DNA of 64,000 nucleotides, from assembly GCF_031801495.1 (NCBI RefSeq), contig NZ_JAOEGC010000002.1, positions 434,001 to 498,000 of the forward strand, read 5' to 3'. Under the pieces are notes generated by a model that made no database searches, was not told the origin of the DNA, and was given only the letters and a program-made list of their open reading frames with translations. This document shows, one piece after another, positions 43,578 through 51,314 of the stretch. A program made the translations under genes and the position numbers. Positions within the stretch are counted from its first letter, which is position 1, and every line of letters starts with the position of its first letter. Source of the stretch: Agrobacterium tumefaciens_K. Its GTDB lineage: Bacteria > Pseudomonadota > Alphaproteobacteria > Rhizobiales > Rhizobiaceae.

Positions 43578-44870
43578 ATGACCAGCATTTTGACCAATGC
43601 GGCAGCTATGGCTGCGCTGCAGACACTTCGCATGATCGACAAGAACCTTGAAATGACGCAGGCGCGTGTTTCCTCGGGTTATCGTGTTGAAACTGCGGCT
43701 GACAATGCGGCTTACTGGTCCATCTCCACCACGATGCGCTCAGACAATTCCGCGCTCTCCGCGGTGCAGGATGCGTTGGGTCTCGGCGCGGCCAAGGTCG
43801 ATACCGCCTACGATGCGCTTGAAAGCACCATCGAAGTGGTCAAGGAGATCAAGTCCAAGCTCGTTGCGGCCTACGGCGTCGGCGCCGATCGCGTCAAGAT
43901 CCAGGACGAGATCAAGCAGCTTCAGGAACAGCTGAAGAGCATATCCGAATCGGCTTCTTTCTCCGGTGAGAACTGGCTGCAGGCCAGCATCAGCAATGGT
44001 GGTACGCCCCCGGCGCTGGAGCCGATTACGAAGAAGGTCGTTGCCTCGTTCACCCGAACCGGTTCGGGCAGCGTTAATGTCACAACCGTTAACTACGTCC
44101 TCGACGGCAGCGCCATTCTGTTCGACCTGAGCGGCGGAAAACTCGGAATTCTGGATAAGAACGCCGTGTTCGTCCAAGCCAACGAATACGAAGTGACCGA
44201 AACATCCACGGATACCGGGGTGACGACAGCGACCGGATACGTCGTTCCAAAACTGACGGATGCCGAGATTGGTGTCCTCAACGCCACGACGGCGGATACG
44301 AATGCGGACCCGTCCGTGTATAGCGACGGCACGAACACTTATCTGCGCATGGCCGAGAACGTCTGGGTGCCGGTCACCGACATCGACCCGTCGACTGGCA
44401 CGGCCACGATTTCACCGGCTTATACCGACACGAGCAATACGCCGTGGTACTACGATACGGCCGGTGCCGAGCTTTCCACTGACAGGTCGCTGAATTTCTC
44501 CGTCTCGACACTCTCGCTTGACAACCTCGATGTCGTCGCGGCGGCCATGAGCACGTTTGCTGGCGGCTCCACGGCCTACACCGGCGAGGACGCCATCGAC
44601 GTCATGATGCAGTTTGTCGACAAGCAGCTTGAGGCGATGACCAGTACCGCCTCCAGTCTCGGTTCGCTGCAGAGCCGTATCGACATGCAGGAGAATTTCG
44701 TTTCGAGCCTGATGGACGTGATCGACAAGGGCATCGGGCGTCTTGTCGATGCCGACATGAACGAGGAATCGACAAGGCTCAAGGCGCTTCAGACCCAGCA
44801 GCAGCTCGGTATTCAGGCTCTGTCTATCGCAAACGCGAACGCGGAAAACATTCTCCAGCTCTTCAAATGA
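43578..44870 (+). CDS. flaD: Flagellin (separate copy, flaD position)
   Basis: A fourth flagellin of 430 residues, on the opposite strand and about 16 kb from the other three. The conserved ends (MTSILTNAAAMAALQTLRMI; DADMNEESTRLKALQTQQQLGIQAL) match the others. The central domain is longer and differs in sequence (for example TDTGVTTATGYVVPKLTDAEIG), so it is an old paralogue, not a recent copy. Rhizobial filaments mix several flagellins; this one is probably a minor component. Own promoter region. Confidence 0.94.
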   Translation: MTSILTNAAAMAALQTLRMIDKNLEMTQARVSSGYRVETAADNAAYWSISTTMRSDNSALSAVQDALGLGAAKVDTAYDALESTIEVVKEIKSKLVAAYGVGADRVKIQDEIKQLQEQLKSISESASFSGENWLQASISNGGTPPALEPITKKVVASFTRTGSGSVNVTTVNYVLDGSAILFDLSGGKLGILDKNAVFVQANEYEVTETSTDTGVTTATGYVVPKLTDAEIGVLNATTADTNADPSVYSDGTNTYLRMAENVWVPVTDIDPSTGTATISPAYTDTSNTPWYYDTAGAELSTDRSLNFSVSTLSLDNLDVVAAAMSTFAGGSTAYTGEDAIDVMMQFVDKQLEAMTSTASSLGSLQSRIDMQENFVSSLMDVIDKGIGRLVDADMNEESTRLKALQTQQQLGIQALSIANANAENILQLFK

Positions 44871-44927
44871 TTGATCGACGTGTGGCTGAACTAAAGGCGC
44901 CATAGGGGAAACGGCCTCATCTTCATC

Positions 44928-44952
44928 CTCGCACAAGTTTGGGCACCTAACG
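44928..44952 (+). promoter_or_regulatory. Putative class II promoter of the FliH-like/motB operon
   Basis: CTCGCACAAG (44928-44937), nine bases, then CTAACG (44947-44952). By eye it matches the fliF promoter at 19 of 27 aligned positions; the box differs from consensus at one base (A for G). The leader to the FliH-like start would be about 150 bases. Confidence 0.55.
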
Positions 44953-45075
44953 TCATCGCAATGTCGAATAGGCCGCTTTGTGTGAGCTGGCGGAAAATGT
45001 CGTTGAAGAGACGGGCAAGGTAGCAAGAATGACGGTGATGCCGCTGAACGGCTTTGATCGCGAGAAACAGGATAA

Positions 45076-45113
45076 ATGCCCGACCTCCGGCGTGATGTGC
45101 GGAGGCCGGGCAT
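45076..45113 (+). promoter_or_regulatory. Hairpin covering the ribosome site and start codon of the FliH-like gene
   Basis: ATGCCCGACCTCCG (45076-45089) pairs with CGGAGGCCGGGCAT (45100-45113), 13 of 14 pairs with one A-C mismatch and a ten-base loop. The right arm contains the GGAGG ribosome site and the A and U of the start codon at 45112. In RNA this would hide translation initiation. Confidence 0.65.
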
Positions 45114-45762
45114 GAGCGCTTCCATATCGAGATATCTGAAAGACTTCGGCGATGCCCAGCCGAGCAACCTGCCTTTCGGCAGCCCGTCGGACGATGCCGA
45201 CGTATTCGGTGATTTTCCGGACGTCTCGTCGGATTTTGGCGGTGTCGAAACCGTCGATATCGAAAGCGAAAAGCAGGCCGCCTATGCCAGGGGTCACGAA
45301 GACGCTACCAGTGAGCTCACGGAGAAGATGCAGGCTGAACGCGACGCGCTTGTTGCCGCTCATGCCGCCGAACTCGAGACGCTGCGTTCGACCTATCTCG
45401 ATGAACTGGCCACCCGCGTCGTTTCCCAGCTTCGCGAAGGCGTCGATGCAATCGCGACGAACCTGAGCGAACAGACCGCAGCTATCCTTGCCCCCATCCT
45501 CACAGAGGAACTGTCGACGAAAGCGGTTGCTGCACTCGCCGATGTCGTGCGCGCCTCCATGCCGGATGGCGAGGGCGTCACGCTTGTGGTGAAAGGCCCG
45601 CAGAGCCTTTTTGACACCCTCAAGGCGCAACCGGGCTTTGACGAGGCCGGCATAAAGTTTACCGAAAACACAGATATCGATCTTTCTGTCGAGGTTGGCG
45701 AAAGCGTCTTCGTGACGCGTATGTCGGCCTGGGCTTCCAGCCTTCGCAAGGTGATGAAATGA
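45112..45762 (+). CDS. FliH-like export ATPase regulator (candidate)
   Basis: A 216-residue protein upstream of motB. The N-terminal part is acidic and Pro/Asp/Ser-rich. A charged helical stalk follows (ESEKQAAYARGHEDATSELTEKM, about 60-125). The C-terminal domain has VTLVVKGPQSLFDTLKAQPG and DIDLSVEVGESVFVTRMSAWASSL, where FliH proteins carry a comparable segment. FliH binds FliI and controls its ATPase; no other FliH is visible here. The start is ATG 45112, six bases after GGAGG. The assignment is by layout and position, not by a clear signature. Confidence 0.7.
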   Translation: MSASISRYLKDFGDAQPSNLPFGSPSDDADVFGDFPDVSSDFGGVETVDIESEKQAAYARGHEDATSELTEKMQAERDALVAAHAAELETLRSTYLDELATRVVSQLREGVDAIATNLSEQTAAILAPILTEELSTKAVAALADVVRASMPDGEGVTLVVKGPQSLFDTLKAQPGFDEAGIKFTENTDIDLSVEVGESVFVTRMSAWASSLRKVMK

Positions 45763-47081
45763 GTGAAGGCGAAAATCACCACCACGGCAAGAACGAGATC
45801 ATCATAGTCAAACGCCACAAGGGCGATCATGATGGTGCGCATGGCGGTGCCTGGAAGATCGCCTATGCCGACTTCATGACGGCGATGATGGCATTCTTTC
45901 TCGTCATGTGGCTGGTCAATGCCGCGAATGAGGAGACGAAGGCGTCCGTTGCGAGCTATTTCAACCCGATCAAGCTTTCGGACGAAAAGCCATCCTCGAA
46001 GGGGCTGGAGAAGCCGGTCGACAAGGAAGAGGGCATCGAGAAAAACGAGCGCTCGGACGTCAAGGCCGAGAAGGTCACCAATGGTTCGGCCGCAGCGACG
46101 GGCGAAGATCTGACCTCGCAGACCGGCGAGCAGGCCAATTATTCGGAAGCGGATTTCTTCGAAAATCCCTATTCGGTTCTTGCTGAGATCGCACAGGAAG
46201 TCGGGCAGCAGGCGAATGTCAGCGCCAAGGGCGAGGGCGGCGCAGCAGACTCCGGTCCGGCGACAGGCGCAAACGGTGGCGACGCGTATCGCGATCCGTT
46301 CGATCCCGATTTCTGGACGCAGCAGGTGAAGATCACCCGAGCGGATCAGCAGCAACAACAGCAGCAGCAGGCCGAGCAAACCGAAAACTCGACCACGGAG
46401 AAGCCCGCCGAGGCTGCATCTGCGAACGCTGCGCCTGCGAACGCGGCGGCGGCTTCGACTGCTGCGGCTGCACAGCAAGGCAAGCAGGAAAATCCCTCGA
46501 ACGAAAAGCCTGTCGAAGTCGCTGTGGCGGTGCCGCAGCAGAGGCCGGACGAGGCCGAGCAGGCTGAGCTTTCCAAGATGGATGCGGCGGCGCAGTCGCA
46601 GCCGAGCGAAGAGCAGAAGGAAGAGGCCGAAGATCTTCGCGAGGAAATCGAGAAGCAGATATCGGGCGTCACCGGCAAGCTTGCCGAGGGACTGGTGGTT
46701 ACGCCTGCCGAAGGCGGGGTTCTGCTGACGATCTCCGATCAGGCGGAAACGCCGATGTTCAATGTCGGCTCTGCCGTACCGAAGCGCGAGATGGTCCTCG
46801 CCATGGAGAAGATCGGCAAACTGCTGCAGGAGCGCGGTGGCAGCGTGGTGATCCGCGGCCATACCGACGGACGGCAGTTCAAGAGCGAAGCCAATGACAA
46901 CTGGCGTCTGTCCATGGACCGCGCCCACAGCGCCTATTTCATGCTGGTTCGGGGTGGATTGACAGAGGACCGCGTGAAGCAGGTTTCCGGCTTCGCGGAT
47001 CGCAGATTGCAGGTGCCGGAAGATCCCATGGCGGATGCGAACCGGCGTATCGAAATCCTGCTTGAGGCTGATCGGGGGTGA
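45759..47081 (+). CDS. motB: Flagellar stator protein MotB
   Basis: A stator subunit that anchors the motor to peptidoglycan, 440 residues. The single membrane helix IAYADFMTAMMAFFLVMWLVN (about 35-55) includes the proton-carrying Asp (about 38). A C-terminal OmpA-like domain contains VVIRGHTDGRQF and NWRLSMDRAHSAYFMLVRGG. Between them lies an unusually long low-complexity linker with eight consecutive Gln (about residue 195) and Ala-rich runs. It overlaps the FliH-like gene and motC by four bases each. Confidence 0.96.
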   Translation: MSEGENHHHGKNEIIIVKRHKGDHDGAHGGAWKIAYADFMTAMMAFFLVMWLVNAANEETKASVASYFNPIKLSDEKPSSKGLEKPVDKEEGIEKNERSDVKAEKVTNGSAAATGEDLTSQTGEQANYSEADFFENPYSVLAEIAQEVGQQANVSAKGEGGAADSGPATGANGGDAYRDPFDPDFWTQQVKITRADQQQQQQQQAEQTENSTTEKPAEAASANAAPANAAAASTAAAAQQGKQENPSNEKPVEVAVAVPQQRPDEAEQAELSKMDAAAQSQPSEEQKEEAEDLREEIEKQISGVTGKLAEGLVVTPAEGGVLLTISDQAETPMFNVGSAVPKREMVLAMEKIGKLLQERGGSVVIRGHTDGRQFKSEANDNWRLSMDRAHSAYFMLVRGGLTEDRVKQVSGFADRRLQVPEDPMADANRRIEILLEADRG

Positions 47082-48373
47082 GTGTGACAAGATCCTCCAG
47101 ACATTGGCTTTTTCTGGTCGTGGCGCTCTGTGGCATGGGGAGTGCGCCTGTAAAGGCGCTTGCCCAGTCGCAGGAGAATCTGACGCCCTATGCGATGCTG
47201 CGGTCGCTGCAGTTCGTGCAGGATTCCGTTGCCATGGGCGACCATTCGGCTGCCGAAATGCAGCGTTTTCTGCTGCAGACGATCGATGAACGCCTGAAGA
47301 GCGCGCCGTCGGCCATATTCAAGGATCCGCGCAATGTGGATGCCGCGCTGGTCTATGCGATGAGTGGCGGCAACCCGGCAACACTCGAATTGCTTGTCGC
47401 GCGCGACGTGGACGGTAATTTCGACAGCCGTGTCGCTGACGTGTTGCGCAAATATTTGTCCGGTAAGGGAACGCTCGTTGCGCAGAGCATCGCGACGATG
47501 ATCCCGGAATATCGCGGTACGACGCTTGGGGCCTATCTGGCGCTGATTGGCGGTAACGTCACGATCCCCAGGGATCCCATCGCGGCTCTTGGCTTTTACG
47601 ACATTGCCCGGCTGGAAGCCCCCGGCACGATTGTCGAGGAGGCGGCGTTGCGCCGCTCGTTGGCCATTGCGACGGAAGACGGAGATGCCCGCAGAGGCTT
47701 TCTCTATGCGCAACGATATGCACGTCGCTTCCTGCATTCGCCTTATGCCAGCCAGTTTGCGGACCTGCTGGTCGCGTTGGTGGTCAAGCGCTCCGACTCG
47801 ATCAGCGAGGCTGAGATTCAGGAAACCTTCGCCTTGATGGACATCGAGCGGCAGAAGGAAGCCTATCTGCGCCTGTCTCGCGTGGCTGCGATCGGCGGTA
47901 AGGATTCGCTTGCCCGTATGAGCGCGCTGAAGGCCAAGTCGCTGTCTGCGACGATGCCCCAGTCGCCCGAAGCCCAAGCCAATCTCTACGAAAGCCTGTC
48001 GAATATCGGCACGCCGGATGTGGTCAGCGCGATCGAGACGATTGGGCAGATTCCAGAATCGGAACTCTCGGAGCGCGACAGGGCGTTGCGGGACGCTGCC
48101 AAGGCCATTGCCGACCAGGTCGTGCGGCTGCCATCGGCGGGCGAAGGCCAGCCACAGGCAAAGTCCGCCGAAGAAACGATAACGCCTGAACAGGCGAAGA
48201 CACAGGACGCTGAAGAAGGCGGGGCGCCAGACGCCGCGGCGAAAAGCATATGGCGTAATGACGAAAACAAGGCTGATGATCAGGGCGAAGAGTTCCGGCA
48301 GCTCGTTACGAGTGGCCGAAGCAAGCTCGATGAGATCGATAGCCTTCTGAAGAAAGGCGAGGGGGCTCCATGA
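47078..48373 (+). CDS. motC: Periplasmic motility protein MotC
   Basis: A secreted protein of 431 residues, assigned to MotC by order (motB-motC-motD) and by content. MotC in S. meliloti interacts with the periplasmic part of MotB and affects rotation speed. A signal peptide (WLFLVVALCGMGSAPVKALAQS) is followed by a helical repeat-like body (RNVDAALVYAMSGGNPATLELLVARDVDG). The C-terminus is polar and low-complexity. The start is GTG 47078, overlapping motB; GTG 47084 is an alternative. Its chaperone MotE is encoded at 30128-30664. Confidence 0.92.
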   Translation: MSVTRSSRHWLFLVVALCGMGSAPVKALAQSQENLTPYAMLRSLQFVQDSVAMGDHSAAEMQRFLLQTIDERLKSAPSAIFKDPRNVDAALVYAMSGGNPATLELLVARDVDGNFDSRVADVLRKYLSGKGTLVAQSIATMIPEYRGTTLGAYLALIGGNVTIPRDPIAALGFYDIARLEAPGTIVEEAALRRSLAIATEDGDARRGFLYAQRYARRFLHSPYASQFADLLVALVVKRSDSISEAEIQETFALMDIERQKEAYLRLSRVAAIGGKDSLARMSALKAKSLSATMPQSPEAQANLYESLSNIGTPDVVSAIETIGQIPESELSERDRALRDAAKAIADQVVRLPSAGEGQPQAKSAEETITPEQAKTQDAEEGGAPDAAAKSIWRNDENKADDQGEEFRQLVTSGRSKLDEIDSLLKKGEGAP

Positions 48374-49740
48374 TCGAGGCAAGCATCAGTACGACGGTCA
48401 GTGCACCGTATTCCGATCCGCGTGCAGGCAATTCATCGGTTAAGGACGATGGCCGAGGCGGCAGCTTCGGTGACGCCCTGTCGACGGTCAAGGATGACCG
48501 CCACCAGCAGGCGTCGCACTCCAAGGCGGAGACCGACACCAAGGCGTCTGGGCAAAAGCACGACGACCAGCCGGATGAAGGCGCAGAAAAGTCCAACGCT
48601 GCGACCAGACGCTCGGCCAGTTTTCTGGATGCCATCGCGGCCGAACGGACCGTGGAGGGCAAGGATGCTCGTTTGCCTTCGGAGTTTCACAAACCGGTAA
48701 AGTCCGATCGTACGTTGCAGGAAAACGGCAAGACGGGAAAGAAGGGTAAGGAAGAGGCCGAAGAGAAGGCCGAAACTACCGATGCGGGCAGCATCGACCC
48801 GAATTTGACCGTTGCGAAGCTTTTCCCTGCACAGGCTGGTGACACCACCGGCGCGAGAAGTGCTCTGGACGATATTGCGCAAGTGCTGGGCGGCAAGGCT
48901 GACACAGCTAAATCTCAGAAGGTCGGGGACGCGAAGGAAAAGATCGATCCTTCCCTCAAGGACATATCGGCTGCGCTCAAGGTAGCCAGCAACGAGGACC
49001 AACCTGAAGCCGATAACAGCGGTGATGCATCCGGATTCCGCTTTGCATCCTCCCGATCCGGCGCTGGCCGCTCCCTCGATATGAGCACGGTTCAGCGTGA
49101 AGGAAAGGTGGATTTCGAGGTTAAGGACAGTGCTGTCGGCAAGGGTGCCGATACGATAGCCGTGCTCGATTCACGTCGTTTCATCGGTCTGGCTCCTTCC
49201 ACGAATGCATCTGCATTGACGGGCCTGATTGCCAATGACCCGGAATGGGTCAGCGCCATGCAGCCGGGATCGTCTCTTTCCAACGCTGCGGCGCAGAGCA
49301 GCACCGGCAAGGTGGTCCACACCTTGAAGCTTCACATGACGCCAATCGAGCTCGGTTCGGTAACGATGTCGTTGCGTCTGGCTGGCGATGAACTGGCCGT
49401 TCACATGACCGTTGAGAGCATGGCGGCGTATAAGAAGCTCCAGGAAGACAGCAAAAGCATTCTGGATGGCCTCAAGGCGCAGGGGCTGACGGTCGATAGC
49501 ATCTCGATCAGCATCGCTTCTTCCGACAAGAGTGACCAAACTGGCACACAATCCAACAATCAGCAAAACCAGCAGACACAGCAGCAGGGCCATCAGGCCG
49601 CCAGCGGTCGCAACCGGGACGAGTCCGGTGCGCGTGGCGGACAGCAGGGCGGCAGGGACGTTTCGGGGGTGAGCAATGAAGGCATGGATGGCGCTGCGGG
49701 TTCTTCCCGTGCTGCTGGTGACACTGGCGTATACCTCTAA
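48370..49740 (+). CDS. fliK: Flagellar hook-length regulator FliK (formerly MotD)
   Basis: An exported ruler protein that triggers the FlhB switch, 456 residues. It was called MotD in older S. meliloti work and later reassigned as FliK. The first 300 residues are polar and disordered (DDGRGGSFGDAL, many Lys/Glu/Asp). The C-terminal hook-length domain is clear: LKLHMTPIELGSVTMSLRLAGDELAVHMTVE, then ILDGLKAQGLTVDSISISI. The tail is Gln/Gly/Arg-rich. It overlaps motC by four bases, and the next gene begins 65 bases before its stop. Confidence 0.92.
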   Translation: MIEASISTTVSAPYSDPRAGNSSVKDDGRGGSFGDALSTVKDDRHQQASHSKAETDTKASGQKHDDQPDEGAEKSNAATRRSASFLDAIAAERTVEGKDARLPSEFHKPVKSDRTLQENGKTGKKGKEEAEEKAETTDAGSIDPNLTVAKLFPAQAGDTTGARSALDDIAQVLGGKADTAKSQKVGDAKEKIDPSLKDISAALKVASNEDQPEADNSGDASGFRFASSRSGAGRSLDMSTVQREGKVDFEVKDSAVGKGADTIAVLDSRRFIGLAPSTNASALTGLIANDPEWVSAMQPGSSLSNAAAQSSTGKVVHTLKLHMTPIELGSVTMSLRLAGDELAVHMTVESMAAYKKLQEDSKSILDGLKAQGLTVDSISISIASSDKSDQTGTQSNNQQNQQTQQQGHQAASGRNRDESGARGGQQGGRDVSGVSNEGMDGAAGSSRAAGDTGVYL

Positions 49741-50254
49741 CGAGGCACACGCTTCTGCAACGTCTGGCGCTTGCGAGCGCGAGATTCAGTCCGCCGCCCA
49801 TAAGTATGGCGTGCCGGAAGGTATTCTCTATTCTGTCGGCTTGACGGAAACGGGACGAAAGGGAAAGCTCGATCCTAACGCTATGAATATAGACGGAAAA
49901 ACGGTGTTTGCGGCCTCCACTGAAGAAGCGCTGACGACGTTTGAGGCAGCAAAGCGGTCAGGAGCGAAGCTGATTGATCTCGGCTGCATGCAGATCAATC
50001 ACTATTTCCACGGTGAACATTTCACCTCGCCGCGTGAAATGTTCGATCCCAGGCGCAACGTCGAATATGCGGCGATGTTTCTTCGTAATCTCCATAACAG
50101 GCATGAAACCTGGACAATGGCAGTCGCGCGCTATCACGCTGGTCCGAACAACGACCCCGCTCAGAAGAAGTACGTCTGTCGTGTGATCGCCAACCTGGTG
50201 GCGACGGGCTACGGGAAATGGACTCGCAATGCGAAAGATTTCTGTGACGGTTGA
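49676..50254 (+). CDS. Flagellar-operon lytic transglycosylase
   Basis: A secreted SLT-type peptidoglycan lytic enzyme of 192 residues. A signal peptide of about 26 residues is followed by a goose-lysozyme-like domain: HKYGVPEGILYSVGLTETG with catalytic Glu E58, LIDLGCMQINHYFHG, NVEYAAMFLRNL and VARYHAGP. It probably opens the cell wall for rod passage, like SltF in Rhodobacter. The ATG at 49676 lies seven bases after GGGGG and 65 bases inside the fliK end, in another frame. Last gene of the FliH-like/motB unit. Confidence 0.92.
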   Translation: MKAWMALRVLPVLLVTLAYTSNEAHASATSGACEREIQSAAHKYGVPEGILYSVGLTETGRKGKLDPNAMNIDGKTVFAASTEEALTTFEAAKRSGAKLIDLGCMQINHYFHGEHFTSPREMFDPRRNVEYAAMFLRNLHNRHETWTMAVARYHAGPNNDPAQKKYVCRVIANLVATGYGKWTRNAKDFCDG

Positions 50255-50537
50255 CAACTATTGATTGTATTTTCGTGAGCCCGAAGCGGTAACCCTCATT
50301 GTGGCGACAGAAAGACAAGAAAATGGCGATGCAAGTCGCATTTTAACGATTTTTGCGTTTTTTACACAAAAAATTTGTGCCGATGTTGGTTAATACCCAC
50401 TAGATATAGATCAAATCGGGACAAAATAGTTAATCAATTATTAATTTCTGCCGATGATTTCCTACAGTTGTCGCTGAATCCCTCGATTCGTACCAATGCC
50501 GCATTGGAAAACACCACAGTGATTCGGAGGCGGACGA
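50255..50537 (+). promoter_or_regulatory. AT-rich rem upstream region with CtrA-like box
   Basis: No gene is visible. The core (50330-50460) is very AT-rich with T- and A-tracts. TTAA-TCAATTA-TTAA (50430-50444) fits the CtrA consensus TTAA-N7-TTAA. In S. meliloti rem is activated by VisN/VisR, so their site should be here; I cannot identify it. Confidence 0.45.
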
Positions 50538-51209
50538 ATGATCGTAGTGGTTGATGAGCGCGAGCTCGTTAAGGACGGCTATACATCTCTATTTGGGCGC
50601 GAGGGCATTCCCTCGACAGGATTTGATCCGGTCGAGTTCGGGGAATGGGTTTCGACGGCGGCAGAAACTGACCTCGCAGCAGTCGAGGCTTTTCTGATCG
50701 GTCAGGGCGACCGCAACTTTTGTTTGCCGAAGGCGATCCGGGATCGCTCGATGGCCCCTGTGATCGCGGTCAGCGATCAACCTTCTCTGGAGGCGACTCT
50801 GGCGCTTTTCGACAGCGGTGTCGATGACGTCGTTCGCAAGCCGGTTCATCCTCGCGAGATTCTGGCGCGTGCGGCGGCGATCCGTCGCCGGCTTCAGGTC
50901 ATCTCGAACTTCACCGATGCGGGTCCTATCCGGGTATTCTCGGACGGTCGCGATCCGGAAGTGGGCGGCGAAGTGTTTCCGCTGCCGCGTCGTGAGCGTC
51001 GCATTCTTGAGTATTTGATTGCCAACCGCGGTCGCCGCGTTTCCAAGGCACAGATATTCAATGCCATCTACGGCATTTTCGATGATGACGTCGAAGAGAA
51101 CGTTGTCGAAAGCCATATCAGCAAGCTGCGCAAGAAGCTGCGGAAGAAACTGGGTTACGATCCTGTCGATTCCAAGCGTTTCCTTGGCTACAGCATTGAT
51201 TGGCAATGA
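50538..51209 (+). CDS. rem: OmpR-family flagellar activator Rem
   Basis: The growth-phase activator of class II flagellar genes in rhizobia, 223 residues. The N-terminal domain is a degenerate receiver: it keeps one acidic residue in VVVDERE and a Lys in VVRKPVHP (about 100), but the phosphorylated Asp position (around AVEAFLIG, about 50) is not acidic. The C-terminal OmpR-type winged helix is intact (FPLPRRERRILEYLIANRGRRVSKAQIF, NVVESHISKLRKKLRKKLG). It probably acts without phosphorylation. Stands alone between the motB operon and flgE. Confidence 0.93.
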   Translation: MIVVVDERELVKDGYTSLFGREGIPSTGFDPVEFGEWVSTAAETDLAAVEAFLIGQGDRNFCLPKAIRDRSMAPVIAVSDQPSLEATLALFDSGVDDVVRKPVHPREILARAAAIRRRLQVISNFTDAGPIRVFSDGRDPEVGGEVFPLPRRERRILEYLIANRGRRVSKAQIFNAIYGIFDDDVEENVVESHISKLRKKLRKKLGYDPVDSKRFLGYSIDWQ

Positions 51210-51229
51210 TTTTCGAAAATTAGCATAAT

Positions 51230-51256
51230 CTGTCTGAAACGCGGCGTTTCAGACAG
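51230..51256. terminator. Perfect 12-bp inverted repeat after rem
   Basis: CTGTCTGAAACG (51230-51241) pairs perfectly with CGTTTCAGACAG (51245-51256) around a three-base CGG loop. It lies 21 bases after the rem stop and abuts the flgE promoter box. There is no T-run after it, so it could end rem transcription or be an operator for flgE. Confidence 0.6.
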
Positions 51257-51257
51257 C

Positions 51258-51282
51258 TTCACGCAAGCCCCAAGCTTTACCT
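51258..51282 (+). promoter_or_regulatory. Putative class II promoter of flgE (CGCAAG box)
   Basis: TTCACGCAAG (51258-51267), identical to the motA box; TTACCT is at the nine-base distance. flgE starts 47 bases after the box. Confidence 0.55.
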
Positions 51283-51314
51283 TCTCCCTGAAAGACGACC
51301 ACGAGGGTTTTTGA

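Noticed and set aside
45393..48382. Long minus-strand frames (565 and 482 codons) opposite motB and motC
   Set aside because: Antisense to MotB with its OmpA-like domain and to MotC; repetitive Leu/Arg composition mirrors the Glu/Ala/Gln-rich linker.
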